DNA of 7,766 nucleotides from NCBI GenBank assembly GCA_023300365.1, contig JALZWD010000426.1:1-7766 (forward strand). Direction: 5' to 3'. Under the pieces are notes generated by a model. That model made no database searches and had not been told where the DNA came from. It saw only the letters and a list, made by a program, of their open reading frames with translations. The stretch is from Flavimaricola sp. (GTDB lineage Bacteria; Pseudomonadota; Alphaproteobacteria; Rhodobacterales; Rhodobacteraceae). Positions 5,690 through 7,766 of this stretch are shown one piece after another (within the stretch, counting starts at the first letter, position 1; each line of letters starts with the position of its first letter). Position numbers and translations under genes: made by a program.

Positions 5690-6277
5690 ATGCGCCGAGC
5701 CACCATCGCCCGTAAAACGAACGAAACTGATATATCCGTAACCATCGATTTGGATGGCACTGGAGCCTATAGTAATGAAACGGGTGTTGGATTCTTTGAT
5801 CACATGCTCGATCAGCTGTCGCGGCATGCCTTGATCGATTTAAGGATAAGCGCGGCTGGCGATACGCATATTGATGACCACCACACGGTCGAAGACGTGG
5901 GTATCGCTTTGGGGCAAGCGTTAGCCCAAGCTGTTGGAGAAAAACGCGGAATACGGCGCTATGGTGCCTGTAGTCTCGCAATGGATGACGCGCAGGTGCA
6001 ATGCGCATTGGATTTGTCCGGTCGACCGTATCTTGTTTGTAACTTGGATTTTGGCGTTGCCCAAATTGGCTCCTTCGATACCCAATTGGTCCAAGAGTTT
6101 TTTCAAGCGTTTTCAACACACTCTGGGATGACTTTGCACATTGACCAACGTCACGGTTTTAATGCTCACCATATTGCCGAAGCCGCATTCAAATCCGTGG
6201 CGCGGGCGTTACGGGATGCGTTGGAAATTGATCCGCGCACAACGGATGCAATCCCATCCACAAAGGGCATATTATGA
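5690..6277 (+). CDS. hisB: Imidazoleglycerol-phosphate dehydratase
   Basis: A 195-residue monofunctional HisB, the usual length. It dehydrates imidazoleglycerol phosphate to imidazoleacetol phosphate, the step after the HisHF synthase in cytoplasmic histidine synthesis. Conserved elements visible are [15 protein letters not shown] (32-46), the manganese-binding DDHHTVED (62-69), [15 protein letters not shown] with the second HHxxE (H160, H161, E164), and the C-terminal PSTKG. The two HHxxE motifs supply the di-manganese site in the assembled 24-mer of the family. The start [17 protein letters not shown] is typical, and GGAGA sits 5 nt upstream of the ATG. It overlaps hisH by 4 bp and is cotranscribed with it. 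There is no fused phosphatase domain as in the enteric enzyme. Confidence 0.97.
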   Translation: MRRATIARKTNETDISVTIDLDGTGAYSNETGVGFFDHMLDQLSRHALIDLRISAAGDTHIDDHHTVEDVGIALGQALAQAVGEKRGIRRYGACSLAMDDAQVQCALDLSGRPYLVCNLDFGVAQIGSFDTQLVQEFFQAFSTHSGMTLHIDQRHGFNAHHIAEAAFKSVARALRDALEIDPRTTDAIPSTKGIL

Positions 6278-6918
6278 GCCTGACGGTTCTCGTCGATTAC
6301 GATAGTGGCAATCTGCATTCCGCACAAAAGGCATTTGAACGAATGGCCGGCGAAGTCGGGGCGGGAAAGGTTGTTGTCACTGCCGACCCGGATGTGGTTG
6401 CTCGCGCAGATCATCTCGTCTTACCTGGTGACGGGGCGTTTCCGTCATGTCACTCGGCGTTGCATGCGATCGATGGTCTTGCCGAGGCGATTACATCCGC
6501 TGTGGTTGACCATGGGCGACCCTTTTTGGGAATTTGTGTTGGCATGCAAATGCTGGCATCGTGTGGGTTCGAGTATGACGTAATTCCCGGTTTTGGGTGG
6601 ATCGACGGTGAAATTCACAAATTAAAACCGAATGATCCTAGCTTGAAAATTCCACATATGGGTTGGAATGATCTTGTGATCGCAGATAATGATCATCCGG
6701 TCTTGGCTGGTATTGAAAATGGCGATCACGTCTATTTCGTGCACTCATGGGCAATGGAAATGGGCGACACGACACAACGATTGGCACATGTCGATTATGC
6801 GGGCGACGTCACGGCGGTTGTTGGACGGGACAATATTATCGGCACCCAGTTCCATCCCGAAAAGAGCCAAGGCGCGGGGCTGCGGTTGATCGAGAACTTT
6901 CTCTCTTGGCGGCCGTAG
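6274..6918 (+). CDS. hisH: Imidazole glycerol phosphate synthase, glutamine amidotransferase subunit
   Basis: A 214-residue class I glutamine amidotransferase, normal length for HisH. It releases ammonia from glutamine and passes it to HisF for imidazole-ring closure. The start [19 protein letters not shown] is the HisH signature; the oxyanion region is LVLPGDGAF (48-56); the nucleophile is C88 in [10 protein letters not shown]; and the other triad residues are H194 and E196 in [10 protein letters not shown]. The segment HMGWNDL and YFVHSWAM are also characteristic. Its ATG overlaps the hisB TGA (ATGA), with AAAGGG upstream inside hisB, so translation is coupled. The partner hisF and the usual neighbour hisA do not follow within the window; instead a convergent TfoX-type gene comes 79 bp later, so the histidine cluster is split here. 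Confidence 0.97.
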   Translation: MSLTVLVDYDSGNLHSAQKAFERMAGEVGAGKVVVTADPDVVARADHLVLPGDGAFPSCHSALHAIDGLAEAITSAVVDHGRPFLGICVGMQMLASCGFEYDVIPGFGWIDGEIHKLKPNDPSLKIPHMGWNDLVIADNDHPVLAGIENGDHVYFVHSWAMEMGDTTQRLAHVDYAGDVTAVVGRDNIIGTQFHPEKSQGAGLRLIENFLSWRP

Positions 6919-7000
6919 TTTGCCTCAACGGTGTGATTTTGACATTAAAATGGTGGCTGGCGCGATAGAGATTTAAAATTGACGGTGAGTTGCGGCGTCA
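6919..7000 (-). terminator. Weak possible terminator after the TfoX-type gene, in the convergent spacer
   Basis: The 79-bp spacer between convergent hisH and the TfoX-type gene has no strong bidirectional hairpin. Reading on the minus strand, TGACG (7000-6996, including the stop codon) can pair with CGTCA (6984-6980) across an 11-nt loop, followed by AATTTTAAAT, a poor intrinsic terminator. An AT-only repeat ATTTT-N6-AAAAT at 6936-6951 could add to it. On the plus strand an exact TTGACA lies at 6939-6944 without a good -10 at 16-18 bp. Confidence 0.2.
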
Positions 7001-7339
7001 GTTAGGAGGCTCATCTTTGCCCGGACGTACGCCGATCTGATTCATTAGCCGTTCAAAGTCGTTCAGGTGACTGTCGTAGGTTTCCGCCTTTATTGCATCA
7101 AATTCAGAGCGGAGTTGTTTTTTTTCAGCACCTTTGCAGTCGTTCCAGGGGCGTCCTTGAAGACCCATAACAAGAACATAATATCCGATGAAGTGAGGGC
7201 GAACACCTGATCTCAAAAGTTGGCGGTATGCGTTCTGAGGTCCCAACGCGCGCAATTCTTCAGCAGTCGTGATGCCTGCTTTATGAAATGCGTCTTGCGT
7301 CGCAGGGCCGAGGTTGGGGATGCTTGTGATCATCGTCAT
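6998..7339 (-). CDS. TfoX/Sxy C-terminal domain protein
   Basis: A 113-residue soluble protein made of a single TfoX C-terminal-type domain. Residues 4-40 show a helix-hairpin-helix-like pattern (SIPNLGPATQDAFHKAGI, then TAEELRALGPQNAY), followed by the conserved RPHFIGYYVLVMGLQGRPWND (47-67), and a charged, probably disordered C-terminus. The N-terminal TfoX domain of the gammaproteobacterial competence regulator is absent, as is common for small alphaproteobacterial members; whether these act in DNA uptake is not established, so the name should not be read as a proven competence role. Convergent with hisH. A near-perfect promoter ends 7 nt before the A of the ATG at 7339, and no ribosome site is present, so a leaderless mRNA is predicted. 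A second in-frame ATG at 7333 is an alternative. Confidence 0.88.
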   Translation of the reverse strand: MTMITSIPNLGPATQDAFHKAGITTAEELRALGPQNAYRQLLRSGVRPHFIGYYVLVMGLQGRPWNDCKGAEKKQLRSEFDAIKAETYDSHLNDFERLMNQIGVRPGKDEPPN

Positions 7340-7345
7340 CAGCTA

Positions 7346-7374
7346 ATTATAGCGACGAGTATAGCCCTGGCCAA
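7346..7374 (-). promoter_or_regulatory. Predicted sigma-70 promoter of the TfoX-type gene
   Basis: On the minus strand, TTGGCC (7374-7369, 4 of 6 to TTGACA), an exact 17-bp spacer, and TATAAT (7351-7346, perfect). Standard -10 to start spacing places transcript position +1 at or next to 7339, the A of the ATG, which makes the mRNA leaderless. The promoter lies within a longer inverted repeat (7356-7399). Confidence 0.65.
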
Positions 7375-7399
7375 CACGGGGTGGGGCGTCAAATACTCG
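7356..7399. repeat. Inverted repeat spanning the TfoX-type gene promoter
   Basis: CGAGTAT (7356-7362) and ATACTCG (7393-7399) are perfect 7-bp arms separated by 30 bp. The interior can add GCCC (7364-7367) pairing with GGGC (7384-7387). The left arm is in the promoter spacer and the enclosed DNA includes the -35 box. It could be a paired operator, or a hairpin ending a transcript arriving from the right, but no T run follows. Confidence 0.4.
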
Positions 7400-7589
7400 C
7401 TAGATCGTTAATCAATGGTTTTTGCGCGCCATCGTTTTGTTTTTGCTCCTGAGTGGTGCTTGGTGTTTGTGGCGGCTCTCTGTCGCTTTTCACGTCTCGA
7501 TCATCGTTATTTTGGTCCATCAACTCGTTCCTCATTTTGGCCAATTTGGCCACCCAGATGCGCTGCAGCGTTGCAACGTAACTAGACAT
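7389..7589 (-). CDS. Possible small hypothetical protein, 66 residues
   Basis: I do not recognise this frame. From an ATG at 7589 it encodes an N-terminal amphipathic helix (YVATLQRIWVAKLAKMRNEL) followed by a tail rich in Asp, Asn, Gln, Lys and Pro that looks disordered. There are no cysteines, signal peptide or membrane segment. In favour: the helix has plausible coding character, and the gene would point the same way as the TfoX-type gene. Against: no ribosome site precedes the ATG, the only longer start is a TTG at 7646, and the antisense strand is also open over most of the same region. Treat as doubtful. Confidence 0.25.
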   Translation of the reverse strand: MSSYVATLQRIWVAKLAKMRNELMDQNNDDRDVKSDREPPQTPSTTQEQKQNDGAQKPLINDLASI

Positions 7590-7766
7590 GGGAATGGTGT
7601 GATTGTGGTGATCTAGCGGCGACAAATTATGGAGGTGTTGGGCCAAACAATGTTCTTGGGTCGGTCGGTCACAGCATTTGCGATGCTAATCAGTTCATGC
7701 GTGTAGCACACCCTCAAAGAAAGGATGGCCCTAAAGTAAGATTACGCAGTAAACGAGTGTGTCTTC
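7590..7766. other. Unassigned window end
   Basis: I see no supportable gene in this last stretch. It contains three tandem copies of GGTC (7659-7670). An 18-codon plus-strand frame (7650-7706) begins 14 nt after a GGAGG and reads MFLGRSVTAFAMLISSCV, superficially like a lipoprotein signal that stops just after its cysteine. Another plus-strand frame is open from 7586 to the window edge but lacks an ATG before 7697. The function of this region cannot be judged without the sequence beyond the edge. Confidence 0.3.

Noticed and set aside
5412..5741. Plus-strand open frame of about 109 codons upstream of and overlapping hisB
   Set aside because: It has no ribosome site, a 52-bp out-of-frame overlap with the hisB start, and a sequence unlike any family I know; the palindromes and promoter fit a control region better.
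5667..6119. 150-codon minus-strand open frame
   Set aside because: It is antisense to hisB and rich in Arg, Gln and Tyr as expected from reading a coding strand backwards.
6939..6969. Exact TTGACA as an antisense promoter into the TfoX-type gene
   Set aside because: The only -10-like element (GATAGA) is at 19-bp spacing with three matches, so it is not supported.
7422..7616. Plus-strand frame that looks like a signal peptide or membrane protein
   Set aside because: It starts only at TTG without a ribosome site, and its hydrophobic look is what the antisense of an Asp/Asn/Gln/Lys-rich frame gives.
1..7766. CRISPR array, tRNA, rRNA, insertion sequence or att site
   Set aside because: No regularly spaced repeats, no cloverleaf-like sequence, no transposase and no flanking terminal repeats were seen on either strand.

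Overview
The window looks like chromosomal DNA from an alphaproteobacterium of the order Rhodobacterales (roseobacter-type, moderate GC). The reasons are the gene order Lrp-type regulator / cysG / DUF2849 / sulfite reductase, the protein-level character of CysG and the short DUF2849 protein, and a stand-alone TfoX C-terminal-domain protein. This placement is from remembered family patterns, not from a search. I see no mobile element, tRNA, rRNA or CRISPR array.

Layout. (1) 1-1855, minus strand: a tightly packed assimilatory sulfur operon reading right to left, cysG (siroheme synthase), a DUF2849 protein, then the N-terminus of a nitrite/sulfite reductase (cysI) cut by the window edge. CysG makes the siroheme that CysI needs. 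(2) 1856-1994: a 139-bp divergent control region with a perfect AGAAC-TTT-GTTCT palindrome beside a good -10 box for cysG. (3) 1995-2456, plus: an Lrp/AsnC regulator, the obvious candidate to bind there. (4) 2451-3614, minus: a cytochrome P450 whose stop codon interlocks with that of the Lrp gene. (5) 3668-4384, minus: a receiver-domain response regulator with a helical tail and no DNA-binding domain, just upstream of the P450. (6) 4385-4597: an AT-rich divergent control region with several palindromes and CtrA-like half sites. (7) 4598-5338, plus: a short soluble histidine kinase with no sensor domain, the likely partner of the response regulator. (8) 5339-5689: a gene-free stretch holding a cluster of palindromes and a predicted sigma-70 promoter for the next operon. 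(9) 5690-6918, plus: hisB and hisH, overlapping by 4 bp. (10) 6998-7339, minus: a TfoX C-terminal-domain protein with a consensus promoter so close to its ATG that the mRNA is predicted to be leaderless. (11) 7340-7766: mostly unassigned, with one doubtful small ORF.

Most of the window is housekeeping metabolism (sulfite reduction, histidine synthesis). The less ordinary part is the divergent kinase / response-regulator pair next to a P450. It has two signalling proteins without an input or a DNA-binding output domain, and it shares a promoter region that deserves experimental attention. I do not see convincing evidence for a wholly new system such as a defence island, a retron or an RNA-guided locus.
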